From NCBI GenBank assembly GCA_024693325.1, contig JAILLA010000063.1:1-40205 (forward strand): 40,205 nt of DNA. Direction: 5' to 3'. Made by a program: the position numbers and the translations under genes. Every line of letters starts with the position of its first letter. Position 1 is the first letter of the stretch. Below are positions 1 to 9,089 of this stretch, in pieces. This stretch comes from Solobacterium sp. (GTDB taxonomy: Bacteria > Bacillota_I > Bacilli_A > Erysipelotrichales > Erysipelotrichaceae). The notes beneath the pieces were generated by a model that saw nothing but the letters and a program-made list of their open reading frames with translations, was not told the origin of the DNA and made no database searches.

Positions 1-1
1 A

Positions 2-925
2 GACTACCAGATCGCATCATATACAAACAATGTCAATGCGGGCAAGGCAAGTGCAAAGATCCAGGGAATCAACGGATATACAGGTACCCGTACAGTGACT
101 TTCACGATCGCACCGAACAAAACAGACATCACAGCAGAAGATGTTTCTTATAATACGTCTGTTGAATACGCAAAGGGCGGAGCGAAACCAACGATCAAAG
201 TATCTGATCCGCAGCTTGGACAGCTGACAGCAGGAAAAGACTATACGGTCAAGTACGCAAACAATACAAAGCTTGGAGACAACACAGCATCCTTTACCCT
301 GACATTTGCCGGCAACTATAAAGGAACACCTGCGCTCAAACAAACATACAGTGTAGTCGATAAGAATATTGCAAAGACAAGCCTGACAGTGAAAGATGTA
401 GTCTGGAGTGCATCTGCCGGCAAGTACAGGAGCACACCTGCACTCAAGGATACTGACGGAAAAGCACTGAAAGCAGGAACAGATTATCAGAAGACATACA
501 CATATGAGCTGAAGAATGCAGATGGAAGCTATGAGCCGCTGGACGCAAAGAGTGTTGTGCCTGCTGGTTCTGTTATCAGGATCACAGTGGAAGGAAAAGA
601 CAAGTACAGCGGAACGATCTCCGGTGAATACAAGGTAATGGAAGCGGCGAAGAACATTGCCAAAGCAGTGTTCACGGTCCAGGACCAGGAATACACAGGA
701 AGAGCGATCAGGCTGAATGCAGGATCATTCACAAAAGCAGTGATCAAAAGCACAAACCTGACATACGGAGTAGACTACAAAGTCGTCAGCTATACAAACA
801 ACATCAAAAAAGGAACAGCGACAGCAGTTCTGCAGGGAATCGGCGAATACGGCGGGACAAAGACAGTGAAGTTCAGGATCAATTCCAAATTGGTCCCGGA
901 TATTTACAGTTCCCTGGTACCGTGA
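2..925 (+). CDS. C-terminal part of a repeat-rich surface protein (5' end outside window)
   Basis: The reading frame is open from base 2, so the gene starts left of the window; the internal GTG at 95 is not a credible start because the same repeat continues upstream of it. The visible protein holds about four beta-rich repeats of roughly 70-90 residues. Each has a DY-x-V/K-x-Y-x-N-N motif, then G-x-A/T, a Y-x-G-T motif and a final F-x-I strand. Such modules are common in large Firmicutes cell-surface proteins that also carry leucine-rich repeats or cell-wall binding domains. No LPXTG sorting signal or transmembrane tail is seen before the stop, so any anchoring domain must lie upstream. A structural or adhesive role at the cell surface is inferred. 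No enzyme motif is visible. Confidence 0.75.
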   Translation, partial: DYQIASYTNNVNAGKASAKIQGINGYTGTRTVTFTIAPNKTDITAEDVSYNTSVEYAKGGAKPTIKVSDPQLGQLTAGKDYTVKYANNTKLGDNTASFTLTFAGNYKGTPALKQTYSVVDKNIAKTSLTVKDVVWSASAGKYRSTPALKDTDGKALKAGTDYQKTYTYELKNADGSYEPLDAKSVVPAGSVIRITVEGKDKYSGTISGEYKVMEAAKNIAKAVFTVQDQEYTGRAIRLNAGSFTKAVIKSTNLTYGVDYKVVSYTNNIKKGTATAVLQGIGEYGGTKTVKFRINSKLVPDIYSSLVP

Positions 926-935
926 TAGATCAGTC

Positions 936-965
936 AGAGGATGGGCACAAAGCTCATCCTCTTTT
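936..965 (+). terminator. Rho-independent terminator after the surface-protein gene
   Basis: Perfect 8-bp stem AGAGGATG/CATCCTCT (936-943 with 955-962) followed by TTTT, 11 bases after the stop codon at 923-925. It isolates the surface-protein gene from the TIR gene. Confidence 0.8.
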
Positions 966-1088
966 CAAAGGCATATCAGCCATTGATTGATCGGTATAAT
1001 ATACTGATGACTTTGGAAAAGGAACTATCAGAAACGATCAAGGTTATCTTCTGCAAGGAAACTGATGCACATATGAACAACAGTTCTT

Positions 1089-1094
1089 TATAAT
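1089..1094 (+). promoter_or_regulatory. Candidate -10 box for the TIR-propeller gene
   Basis: A perfect TATAAT lies 43 bases upstream of the ATG at 1137. No convincing -35 box is seen at 16-18 bp spacing. A second TATAAT at 995-1000 is an alternative. Confidence 0.35.
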
Positions 1095-1136
1095 AGGAAC
1101 ATAAGAACTGATTTTTTGTGTACCCCGGAGCGTATT

Positions 1137-4100
1137 ATGTCAAAGAAATATATCGCATTCATCAGCTATCGTCATAAGCCGCTTGATAAGAGCGTTGCTG
1201 TTAAACTGCATCAGGCGATCGAACATTATGTGATCCCCAGAGGTCTTCGGAAAGACGGCAGGAAGAATCTCGGAAAGGTATTCCGTGATCAGGATGAACT
1301 GCCGGTATCCAACAACCTGACCGAGAATATCTTTGAAGCACTGGATAATTCGGAATACCTGATCGTCATATGTACGCCTGACACACCGGAATCAGTCTGG
1401 GTAGCCAATGAGATCACGTACTTCCTGGAACACCATGACAGGAACCATGTCCTGGCAGTTCTTGCGGCAGGACAGCCGGAAGAATCATTCCCCGAACAGC
1501 TCACACATATCCGTACAAAGGACGGGGAACTCGTACAGCTGATCGAACCGCTTGCCGCAAATATCGTTGCGGATAATTCTGTACAGAGAAGAAAACTCTT
1601 CAACAGGGAAAAGCTCAGACTGTTCGCAGGACTCCTGGGCTGTGAGTACGATGAATTATACAGAAGGGAACAGCGCTATAAGACAAGACTGTGGCTCACA
1701 CTGAGTACCGTGGTCATGCTGGTGATGGCGGGATTCAGTGGAGTCCTGCTGAACAGGAATGCGGCCATCAGGGCAAACTATGAGAAATCACTTCTAAATC
1801 AATCTTCCTATCTTGCCTCAGAGTCACTATCGGCACTGAACAATTCAGACAGGTTCACAGCCATCAGTCTTGCCATTGAAGCACTTCCTTCCGAAGGAAA
1901 TGACCGACCGCTTGTATCGACGGCAGAATATGCACTGGGTATGGCAGTCAACGCATATTTAGCACCGCAGGATACTTTCGGCATTGCGCCGTATGATGTA
2001 TTTACCCACAGTGAAAAGATTGATGATTTTATCGTGAATGAAGATGAGTCACGCCTGATCACCGCATCACAGCTGAATGTTGTAACATGCTGGGATACCG
2101 GAACGGTCTCACCCAGCTGGACTTACAGCACAGGGAATACTTCCTCAAGCTCGACCGATATCGTCGGTTTCAATGACAATCAGGAACTCATTATTTCAGA
2201 TTCAAAATCTTTTATATGTCTTGATACAGCGGATGGGAATGTGAAATGGCAGAAAAAGATCTCTGACTATGTCACTGATTATTCAACATATATTTCCGCA
2301 CCTTTGATGTCGGAAGATAAAACGATCCTTGCGGCGGTTACGTCAATGAAGGTGCTGACATTCGATGCCAGGGACGGACATCTGATCGCTTCACACAAAC
2401 TTCCCGAGCTGCCTGAATCTATGACATTGCAGACTTACGGTTCCTGTCTGTCACCGGACGGAACGAAGCTTGCAATGAATGTTTACGGCGAACGTTCATC
2501 CTTGGGAGTAGCAGGCGTTGCAGTCATGGATCTTACGGATGGTTCAATGGCGGACATGATCGATGAATTCATATATCAGGAGATGTACATGGACTGCAGG
2601 TTTGCAGGACCTGATAAACTGATCATCAGCTATGCAGACTCAACCACAACGCATGGCAGCAACCTTGGTGATCTCGGCATGTATGTGACCGTGAAGAACC
2701 ATCTGCAGTGCTATGACTTGAATTCACACAGCGTTCTTTGGGAGAACGTACACGATTCGAGTGTTACGAACTACGGAACAACGCTGAAGTATTCGGAATC
2801 CGTTCACACAGTACCTGTCGTCATCCATTCCTATTCCAACCATATCGATATCTTCGAAGCGGAAACCGGTGTACCTGTCGTACAGGCAGAACTGACAGCC
2901 CCGGTGATCAATGTGGAAACGACCAGGGGATGGGTCTTCTATATGACATATGACGGAGGCTTCGGAAACTTCAATAAGGATTATTCCAACTGGATCTGTT
3001 ATCACGCTTTTGAAGAAGGTGTCGGAAAAGCGATCTATCCTGCTTACTCGGCATGGGTTGCGGGCAAGAGTTCCTCGACAATAACCCGCTACACGGCTGA
3101 AAAGGCAGACCCTACATGGAAACAGTATGAAACATACTGGAAGGATGGCAATGCGTTAGAAGATTTCTATGCGGATGGTCATTATGTCCGCGAAAATATC
3201 ATTGCATTTGTTGATGACAATCATCTGCTGGTCGGGAATGGTGATCTGTCCGGCAAACTGGACCATCTGATCCTTCCCGGAGACAGCAGTGATTACAGCA
3301 AACGGATCGAATATAATCCGTTCTACAGCAAAGACAACATACTGACGATGACCTGGAAAGGCGATCAGAAGTTCGGCCTGATGAACCTGAACGTCGACAG
3401 TCTGGAATACGAAACAGTCACATGGGAAAGGGACGACCTGCATATATATACGATCTTTTCCGATGATGATACAGGTGAACTGAACGGTGTAGCGTATACG
3501 CCTCCAAAAGACGATCAGGTAGAGATCTCGGTATGTTCGATCGATACCGGTATGAACGTTTCTGATCAGATCGCTATCGGTACCTTCAGCAATGTCTCAT
3601 CCCTGATCAATTTCGCGATCGATCCGGAGAACCTTTACGTCACGATCCCGGCTGCCAAAGAAACATACAGGGCAGACATGAAGAACAAGACCGTGGAAAA
3701 GGGCTCCAAACGATTATATGAACTGTTTGCACTGGCTGATGAACAGAGCGGATACAATAAGCTGGATGTCGTCTGCTGTGTGAAAACAAATGATCTGGCA
3801 TTCAAAACAGCACCGAACGCCTATACTGTTGCCGACCGTGACGGTAATGAACGTTTCACGGTCACAGGAGAGACATCTGAAGTATTCAGTGCTTACTTTA
3901 CCCTAGACGGACAGTATTTCCTGACACTGGAATCAGACGGTGTCATCCGCCGCTACCGGACAGATGACGGTTCACTCTGCAATTCCATCCCGCTCTCGCA
4001 GAATGTTTACAGTTCAAACGATGTTGAATGGGGGGAATACGGTGATATGCTGGCAGCCAACGTCGATCACCGCATGAACCTGATCAATAAAAGCGACTGG

Positions 4101-4301
4101 GCGATCTTCGCATATGTTCCTAATTGTTTCGGATATCTGGAAGATCAGGATATCTTTATCATCAGGCAGTATGAAAATTCTGTAAGCGTATTCGGCAGCT
4201 TCCCGAGACACACTACGGAATCACTGATCGAATACGGAAAATCATTGCTGAAGGGCTGGGAACTCAGTCCGGAAAGCAAGGTCCTGTACGGTCTTGAATA
4301 G
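1137..4301 (+). CDS. TIR-domain transmembrane protein with large beta-propeller region
   Basis: A protein of 1054 aa. The ATG at 1137 is preceded by GGAG six bases upstream and gives the usual MSKKYIAFISYRH opening; an in-frame TTG at 1116 is a poorer start. Residues 1-125 form a TIR domain: FISYRH strand A, FRDQDELP, LIVICTP, and WVANEI with Glu92 at the position of the catalytic glutamate of NAD-cleaving TIR domains (compare WVxxE of SARM1). One transmembrane helix lies at about 185-206. The remaining roughly 840 residues are repeated beta-strand blocks of WD40/PQQ type (for example CLDTADGNVKWQ), predicted to fold as one or more propellers. The likely topology puts the TIR domain inside and the propeller outside. 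NADase activity and a signalling or defence role are inferred. Its partner may be the Sel1 gene downstream. Confidence 0.85.
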   Translation: MSKKYIAFISYRHKPLDKSVAVKLHQAIEHYVIPRGLRKDGRKNLGKVFRDQDELPVSNNLTENIFEALDNSEYLIVICTPDTPESVWVANEITYFLEHHDRNHVLAVLAAGQPEESFPEQLTHIRTKDGELVQLIEPLAANIVADNSVQRRKLFNREKLRLFAGLLGCEYDELYRREQRYKTRLWLTLSTVVMLVMAGFSGVLLNRNAAIRANYEKSLLNQSSYLASESLSALNNSDRFTAISLAIEALPSEGNDRPLVSTAEYALGMAVNAYLAPQDTFGIAPYDVFTHSEKIDDFIVNEDESRLITASQLNVVTCWDTGTVSPSWTYSTGNTSSSSTDIVGFNDNQELIISDSKSFICLDTADGNVKWQKKISDYVTDYSTYISAPLMSEDKTILAAVTSMKVLTFDARDGHLIASHKLPELPESMTLQTYGSCLSPDGTKLAMNVYGERSSLGVAGVAVMDLTDGSMADMIDEFIYQEMYMDCRFAGPDKLIISYADSTTTHGSNLGDLGMYVTVKNHLQCYDLNSHSVLWENVHDSSVTNYGTTLKYSESVHTVPVVIHSYSNHIDIFEAETGVPVVQAELTAPVINVETTRGWVFYMTYDGGFGNFNKDYSNWICYHAFEEGVGKAIYPAYSAWVAGKSSSTITRYTAEKADPTWKQYETYWKDGNALEDFYADGHYVRENIIAFVDDNHLLVGNGDLSGKLDHLILPGDSSDYSKRIEYNPFYSKDNILTMTWKGDQKFGLMNLNVDSLEYETVTWERDDLHIYTIFSDDDTGELNGVAYTPPKDDQVEISVCSIDTGMNVSDQIAIGTFSNVSSLINFAIDPENLYVTIPAAKETYRADMKNKTVEKGSKRLYELFALADEQSGYNKLDVVCCVKTNDLAFKTAPNAYTVADRDGNERFTVTGETSEVFSAYFTLDGQYFLTLESDGVIRRYRTDDGSLCNSIPLSQNVYSSNDVEWGEYGDMLAANVDHRMNLINKSDWAIFAYVPNCFGYLEDQDIFIIRQYENSVSVFGSFPRHTTESLIEYGKSLLKGWELSPESKVLYGLE

Positions 4302-4337
4302 TTGCATAAACTCATAAACAAATCATTTCTGAACCAT

Positions 4338-4382
4338 AACGGATGTTTACTGTGACCCATAAACAGATAAACATCCGTTTTT
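4338..4382 (+). terminator. Rho-independent terminator after the TIR gene
   Basis: A 12-bp perfect inverted repeat (AACGGATGTTTA at 4338-4349 with TAAACATCCGTT at 4368-4379) runs into a T tract. Most transcripts from the TIR gene should stop here, so the Sel1 gene probably has its own promoter. Confidence 0.85.
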
Positions 4383-4404
4383 ACTGTTTGGGTTTTATTG
4401 TAAA

Positions 4405-4554
4405 ATGAATAAAGATGAAGAAACTTTTACGGAAAGCATAAAAAAACTGTTGACGAAGCGTAAGCGGTCTGTTATTTTAAAAGGCTCCGAAAAAAGAACC
4501 CTGAGAGCACTGGATGCATACAGTATACGGGCAAATGAAAGGAAAAGATCATGA
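4405..4554 (+). CDS. Possible 49-aa leader ORF overlapping the Sel1 gene start
   Basis: An open frame from ATG 4405 to a TGA at 4552-4554 that overlaps the Sel1 start codon as ATGA. The product is very basic (MNKDEETFTESIKKLLTKRK... rich in Lys/Arg). No Shine-Dalgarno sequence precedes it. A TAAAAT that could serve as the -10 box of the Sel1 promoter overlaps its start codon, which argues against translation from this ATG. I do not recognise the product. The stop/start overlap is the only positive evidence. Confidence 0.25.
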   Translation: MNKDEETFTESIKKLLTKRKRSVILKGSEKRTLRALDAYSIRANERKRS

Positions 4555-7500
4555 ACACAAATAATGAAAACATGACCGTACTCGGTCTGAATGAACTTGC
4601 ATTACTGGAAGAAGAAGCAATAGACGGTTCTCAGGATTCTGCCCGCATCCTGTATCACTATTATCAGGATCCGGCGCATTATGACGCTGAGAAAGCATCC
4701 TACTGGGGTTCTTTCCTCAATGAAGGACCGGAAGCTGAAGAAGCTGTGCAGGCACCTGCAGAAGGTATGACGCAGGCTGAACAGTGGATGTCTGACTACA
4801 ACAACGGCATTACCGGAAAGATGACGATCAGACAGCTGCAGGAACGCACAGCAGACGGGGATCCGTTTGCGCCGATCATCATGGCTGATCTGTACGCTGA
4901 TGAGAGTGAACAGGGGATACTGGAGAAGCTCAGATATTATGATATTGCTGTAAGCAATGCGGAAAAACTGAATCATGTACCGGGATACAATGAGGTGCTT
5001 TACCGTCTGCAGATGGTGATGGGTGAAATCCATCATAGTCTTGCAAAAGACCCTCATGACATGCACGCTGTTGAGGCATTCAGGCATTATGTCAACGCGG
5101 CAGACATGTCTGCGTCCCTGCATGACGCGGAAGCCTATTCAAGACTGATCAGCTGCTATCTGGAAGGATTCGGCTGCGAACAGGATCCTGCCAGAGCAGA
5201 AGAGATGCATGTGAAGATGTACGAAAACAGCGGTGCGGAAGGACTGCTTATGCTGGCTAGGGAAAACCAGGAACAGCAGAACCGTCTGAATGCTGTCGAT
5301 TATCTGCAGAGATGCCTGATGTCGGAAGAAGACTATCCCGATGTCATGGCTGCGGCACGTTTTAAGCTCGCCTGCATGAATATGCCTGCGGACAACGGAC
5401 TCATTCCCGACATCAATGAAACGGTGCAGGAACTGACACGTGTCTGGACGCAGGGACTGCAGCAGTTCCTGCTTCCTGAGGAAGAAGAACTGTTTGTAAA
5501 AGTACTGACCGAAGACAACGGTATTGAAGCATATGCGGACAGTGAAAACCCGGTTTTCCTGATGTATCTTGTTGATCAGCTCACGGGTACACGCCTGTCC
5601 GGTTATTCGGTCGAAGACGTCTATTATGATAATTATTATGTTTACGGAGCTGACCAGCCCGGCAGAATTCTGATCGAATTTGAACCGGAAGGAGGAAGAC
5701 TCCGCAATACGACCGGGGAAATGTCCTATGATGAAGACTACCGCCTGTTCAGTGAACAGATCCTGACGCTGTGTCTGAGAGCTGCTGAGCTGGGTGAGTC
5801 TCATGCAATGTATGCGGCCGGCAAACTGTATGCAGCACATACAGTCGATGAGCCTGATGTATATACGGCTGGTGACTGGATCCTGAAAGCAGCGGGAAAG
5901 GGAGATCCCAACGCATTGATCCTGCTGGCACAGGCATATGGAATGGCCGGGGATTTGGCAGGAGCAGCTTCCTTCCTTGAACAGGTCATGGACAGTGAAA
6001 CAGCTCGTGAAGACAAGAAAAGGATCGCTGCAGTCAACTATGCAGGGGTCTGTCTGATGGATGGCAAAGAAGTGAATCTTCAGACAGCACTGTCTTATTA
6101 TCAGGAAGCTGATGAGCAGGGAGACCTTCTGGCTCCTGTGATGCTGGGTAAAATGTACTGCAATGGAATAGGTGTTCCGCAGGATTTTGCGGCTGCCCGT
6201 CAGTACCTGCAGAAAGCAGCAGACAACGGGATCCCGCAGGCTTTGATGATGCTCGGAGACCTGTATTTTGAAGGACTTGGCGGTCCGGCTGACCATGCTG
6301 CAGCAGAGAAATATTATGAAGGAGCAGGATACGGCGATGAACGTGAAGGACTGCGCCTGCTGAGACTGGGCATCATCCGCAATGAAGCAGGAGATCCTGA
6401 AAGAGGGTTCCAATACTTCCGTCAGGCGGCAGACGCAGGGGATACATATGCTCTGGTCGAAATGGCAGCTATGTACAGAGACGGTTACGGAGTTTCTGTT
6501 GATTACGCAAGAGCCATAGAACTGCTGAGTGAAGCAATGGAAAAAGGAGATATCAACGCAGCAGTTGATTTAGGCATGATGTATCTGAACGGTGTAGGAG
6601 TACAGCAGGATCTCAGAACTGCCTACGGACTGTTTACAAAGGCTGCTGAAGAAAACAATCCATATGGACTGAATAATCTTGGCCATATGTATGACTACGG
6701 TCTTTATGTTCAGAAGGATGAGCGGCAGGCGATCGAGCTGTATCAAAGAGCCTTTGATCTGGGAGTCAGTGCTGCTGCAAACAGGATCGGCGTGCTTTAT
6801 ATGGGTACCGATCAGACCGCAAGAAACGTACAGGAAGCTGTTGAATGGTTTGAAAAGGGTGCTGAAGCAGGCAGTAATGATGCTGCATATAATCTTGGAA
6901 GAGTATATTTCAACGGGGATGGCGTACCGAGGGACGTATTCAAAGCGATCCGCTGTTTTGAACGTGCAGCAGATCTCGGCGATACCGGTGCAATGCTGGA
7001 TCTCGGCGTCATGTACGGCAACGGAGACGGCGTACAAAGAAACCTGGTTAAGGCGTTTGAATGGTTTAAACGGGGAGCCGAAGCCGGAAACACGTACTGC
7101 ATGTGCAATCTCGGAAATATGTACCGCAACGGAGACGGTACTAGCCGGAACTATTTCCTGGCTAAACAATGGCTTGAAAAAGCCGCACAGGCAGGCAATC
7201 CGGAAGCTGCTTACTGGCTGTCCAAAATGTATGACTACGGTGAAGGAATGCCGGTCAATTATACTGAAGCGATCCGCTGTCTGCGCATGGCGGCTGATGC
7301 AGGTCATGGTTTTGCAATCAATGATCTCGGAGCTCACTATGTAAACGGAACCGGCGTACAAACAGACGTACGGACAGCACTTGAACTGTATGAGAGAGCA
7401 GCAGAACTGGGAATTGCCATATCCATGCGAAATATGGGAAATCTGTACTGGCGCGGTGAGCTCCTGCCCAAAGACCTGAATACTGCCTTGTACTGGTTTG

Positions 7501-7601
7501 AGAAAGCTTCTGATGCCGGCTTTGATGTCTCCAATGAGATCGGGCAGATCAGGCAGGAACTTGCGGAGAAACCGAAAGGATTCTTTAAGTGGTTCAGCTG
7601 A
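4551..7601 (+). CDS. Large cytoplasmic Sel1-repeat (TPR-like) protein
   Basis: A protein of 1016 aa with no signal peptide or membrane segment. From about residue 400 to the end it is a nearly continuous array of Sel1-like repeats of about 36 residues (pattern A-x-x-x-L-G-x-M-Y-x-x-G-x-G-V-x-x-D-x-x-x-A, then W-F-E-K-A-A-E-x-G). Roughly 15 units can be traced, for example DLGVMYGNGDGVQRN. The first 400 residues hold more degenerate helical repeats. Sel1 arrays are scaffolds for protein-protein contacts and carry no catalytic residues. AAAGG lies 8 bases before the start. It follows the TIR-propeller gene in the same direction but behind a strong terminator. A role as adaptor for the TIR protein is inference from position only. 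Confidence 0.85.
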   Translation: MNTNNENMTVLGLNELALLEEEAIDGSQDSARILYHYYQDPAHYDAEKASYWGSFLNEGPEAEEAVQAPAEGMTQAEQWMSDYNNGITGKMTIRQLQERTADGDPFAPIIMADLYADESEQGILEKLRYYDIAVSNAEKLNHVPGYNEVLYRLQMVMGEIHHSLAKDPHDMHAVEAFRHYVNAADMSASLHDAEAYSRLISCYLEGFGCEQDPARAEEMHVKMYENSGAEGLLMLARENQEQQNRLNAVDYLQRCLMSEEDYPDVMAAARFKLACMNMPADNGLIPDINETVQELTRVWTQGLQQFLLPEEEELFVKVLTEDNGIEAYADSENPVFLMYLVDQLTGTRLSGYSVEDVYYDNYYVYGADQPGRILIEFEPEGGRLRNTTGEMSYDEDYRLFSEQILTLCLRAAELGESHAMYAAGKLYAAHTVDEPDVYTAGDWILKAAGKGDPNALILLAQAYGMAGDLAGAASFLEQVMDSETAREDKKRIAAVNYAGVCLMDGKEVNLQTALSYYQEADEQGDLLAPVMLGKMYCNGIGVPQDFAAARQYLQKAADNGIPQALMMLGDLYFEGLGGPADHAAAEKYYEGAGYGDEREGLRLLRLGIIRNEAGDPERGFQYFRQAADAGDTYALVEMAAMYRDGYGVSVDYARAIELLSEAMEKGDINAAVDLGMMYLNGVGVQQDLRTAYGLFTKAAEENNPYGLNNLGHMYDYGLYVQKDERQAIELYQRAFDLGVSAAANRIGVLYMGTDQTARNVQEAVEWFEKGAEAGSNDAAYNLGRVYFNGDGVPRDVFKAIRCFERAADLGDTGAMLDLGVMYGNGDGVQRNLVKAFEWFKRGAEAGNTYCMCNLGNMYRNGDGTSRNYFLAKQWLEKAAQAGNPEAAYWLSKMYDYGEGMPVNYTEAIRCLRMAADAGHGFAINDLGAHYVNGTGVQTDVRTALELYERAAELGIAISMRNMGNLYWRGELLPKDLNTALYWFEKASDAGFDVSNEIGQIRQELAEKPKGFFKWFS

Positions 7602-7630
7602 GTCTGCAGGATATCTTCAGAAAAGAAAGA

Positions 7631-7662
7631 AAGGCATTCCGCAGATATGTCCGGAATGCCTT
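7631..7662 (-). terminator. Terminator after rlmA
   Basis: Perfect 10-bp stem AAGGCATTCC/GGAATGCCTT (7631-7640, 7653-7662). On the minus strand it is followed by a T-rich TTTCTTTCTTTTC. It lies between the convergent ends of the Sel1 gene and rlmA; the plus-strand side lacks a T run, so it mainly serves rlmA. Confidence 0.75.
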
Positions 7663-7672
7663 GCATCATCAG

Positions 7673-8437
7673 TTATTTTGCATAGATATGGATATGAAAC
7701 TGTGCCGTGATATCCGCTTCACCGGCCTGTTTCAGTTTGTCGATACCGTCTTTTCCGGTGCGCCATGCATATGGCGTCATACGGAACAGACTGATCAGTG
7801 TATCAGTATCCGCATGGAATATATCTGATATAACTATCGTATCCCTGTATGTCAGTCCTTTTGACAGTTTCTTGTCAGGATTGAGCCTGACCTGTTCATA
7901 CAGGATCTCTTTCAGTTCGTACAGATGATCCGGACCGGGCGTGACATGGATGAAGATCCCGTCATCCGTCAGGATCCTGCTGATCTCCTCAACAGCAGCC
8001 GGCGCAAAACACGTGACTGCTGTTTTCACTGTGTGATCCGCCAGGGGCAGATGGAAAATCGATGACAGTACATACTGCGTGGAAGGATCATGGTTTGCCG
8101 CATGGATCAGGGCTGCCTTGGACAGGTCAAAGCCGTATTTCTCAGGGCAGGGGAAGGCTGAAGTATAGTAGCCCTCACCGCAACCGAGGTCTGCCAGAAT
8201 CCCATCATCCGGAATGAGCGTACACAGCTGATCCCTGAGGAACTGATAAGAACCGGTATTCAGGAACGCAGTCCTGGCATTCACCATATCACGGTCATCA
8301 CCGGTGGAAGCAGATGCTTTCAGCAGCAGGTTCAGGTATCCGCTCTTTGCATAATCAAAGGAATGCCTGTTTTCACAGACAGCGGAACGATCTTTTCTGA
8401 CCAGCGGTCTCCTGCATACCGGACATATCAGATGCAT
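7673..8437 (-). CDS. rlmA: 23S rRNA (guanine-N1)-methyltransferase, RlmA family
   Basis: A protein of 254 aa from the chosen start. The N-terminus has the family zinc site (CPVCRRPL ... CENRHSFDYAKSGYLNLLL), and the centre the SAM-binding motif I (LADLGCGEGYYTS). It methylates N1 of a guanosine in helix 35 of 23S rRNA (G745 for the E. coli enzyme, G748 for the Gram-positive TlrB type); which base is modified here cannot be told by eye. I prefer the ATG at 8437 (MHLICPVC) to the one at 8455, because an extended -10 box TGTTATACT ends six bases before it, implying a leaderless message. The gene diverges from a tetR-type repressor. Confidence 0.85.
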   Translation of the reverse strand: MHLICPVCRRPLVRKDRSAVCENRHSFDYAKSGYLNLLLKASASTGDDRDMVNARTAFLNTGSYQFLRDQLCTLIPDDGILADLGCGEGYYTSAFPCPEKYGFDLSKAALIHAANHDPSTQYVLSSIFHLPLADHTVKTAVTCFAPAAVEEISRILTDDGIFIHVTPGPDHLYELKEILYEQVRLNPDKKLSKGLTYRDTIVISDIFHADTDTLISLFRMTPYAWRTGKDGIDKLKQAGEADITAQFHIHIYAK

Positions 8438-8443
8438 GCAACA

Positions 8444-8452
8444 AGTATAACA
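8444..8452 (-). promoter_or_regulatory. Extended -10 promoter of rlmA, leaderless arrangement
   Basis: Read on the minus strand: TG-T-TATACT, then TGTTGC, then ATG. No -35 box of good quality is seen at 16-18 bp. A transcript starting about 7 bases after the -10 would begin at the ATG. Confidence 0.5.
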
Positions 8453-8472
8453 CATTTATCGGCGTTCTCTTC

Positions 8473-8501
8473 TTGACTGGCGGTCAGTCAAAAGGTATAT
8501 T
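8473..8501 (+). promoter_or_regulatory. TetR-type operator inside the promoter of the tetR operon
   Basis: TTGACT at 8473-8478 and TATATT at 8496-8501 are separated by exactly 17 bp, a near-ideal sigma-A promoter. An imperfect palindrome TTGACTGGCGGTCAGTCAA (8473-8491) covers the -35 box and spacer. It has the shape of operators of TetR/AcrR regulators, so autorepression is likely. The same site lies about 25 bp upstream of the rlmA -10 box. Confidence 0.7.
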
Positions 8502-8520
8502 TGAATCGGAAGGAGGAGTC

Positions 8521-9072
8521 ATGCCGAATAATCAGGATATTGAGCAGAGAAAACAGGAATTCGTGGATGCGGCGGAAAAGCTCTTCAAAAAGAACGGCAT
8601 TGTGGATACGACGATCAGCGCGATCGTGAAAGAAATGGATGTTGCCAAAGGACTGTTTTATTATTACTTCAATTCCAAGGATGATGTCATCGATGCGATA
8701 TCAGAGCGCTATAATCAGGACTTTGTCAGAACGATCAAACGGGCGATGAATTCTGATGACTTTGAGGGCAGAATGGACCAGTTCATTGAGAACACGATCG
8801 TTTCATTCAGGAATCTCTGGGTAAACCTGCACGGCGATACAGATAACATTGACCTGTCGATCCTGACTTCAAGAAGTCTGGACGAAGCCAAGAAAACAGC
8901 TTCAGAAGCACTGCAGGATCTTCTGGAAGAAGGGAAGAAACTGAAGAAACTGGATATTGAACAGACAAAATATTACGCTGATATGATCGTCGGAGGGATC
9001 TGTGACCTGGTCGCACAATCCGAAGCAGACCTGGAAGAGATCAAAAAGATGATCAAGAAGATACTGAAATAA
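8521..9072 (+). CDS. TetR/AcrR family transcriptional repressor
   Basis: A protein of 183 aa from ATG 8521, chosen because AGGAGG lies five bases upstream; the frame also extends to a TTG at 8473, but that falls inside the promoter and operator. The N-terminal helix-turn-helix is typical of the family: KQEFVDAAEKLFKKNG, then TTISAIVKEMDVAKGLFYYYFNSKDDVIDAI. The C-terminal half is an all-helical ligand and dimer domain with no recognisable ligand class. It is followed after 17 bases by a small coiled-coil gene in the same transcript. The operator in its own promoter suggests autoregulation and control of the downstream gene; control of rlmA is possible but less certain. Confidence 0.85.
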   Translation: MPNNQDIEQRKQEFVDAAEKLFKKNGIVDTTISAIVKEMDVAKGLFYYYFNSKDDVIDAISERYNQDFVRTIKRAMNSDDFEGRMDQFIENTIVSFRNLWVNLHGDTDNIDLSILTSRSLDEAKKTASEALQDLLEEGKKLKKLDIEQTKYYADMIVGGICDLVAQSEADLEEIKKMIKKILK

Positions 9073-9089
9073 CAGAAAGGGGCAAACAT

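Noticed and set aside
5139..6413. Long 424-aa minus-strand open frame opposite the Sel1 gene
   Set aside because: It mirrors the repeat codon pattern of the Sel1 gene, is rich in Cys, His and Phe, has no ribosome binding site and matches no fold. It is a shadow frame.
4551..7601. CRISPR-like or DNA-level tandem repeat suggested by the regular Sel1 units
   Set aside because: The repetition is at protein level only; the nucleotide sequence of the units differs too much and there are no spacers.
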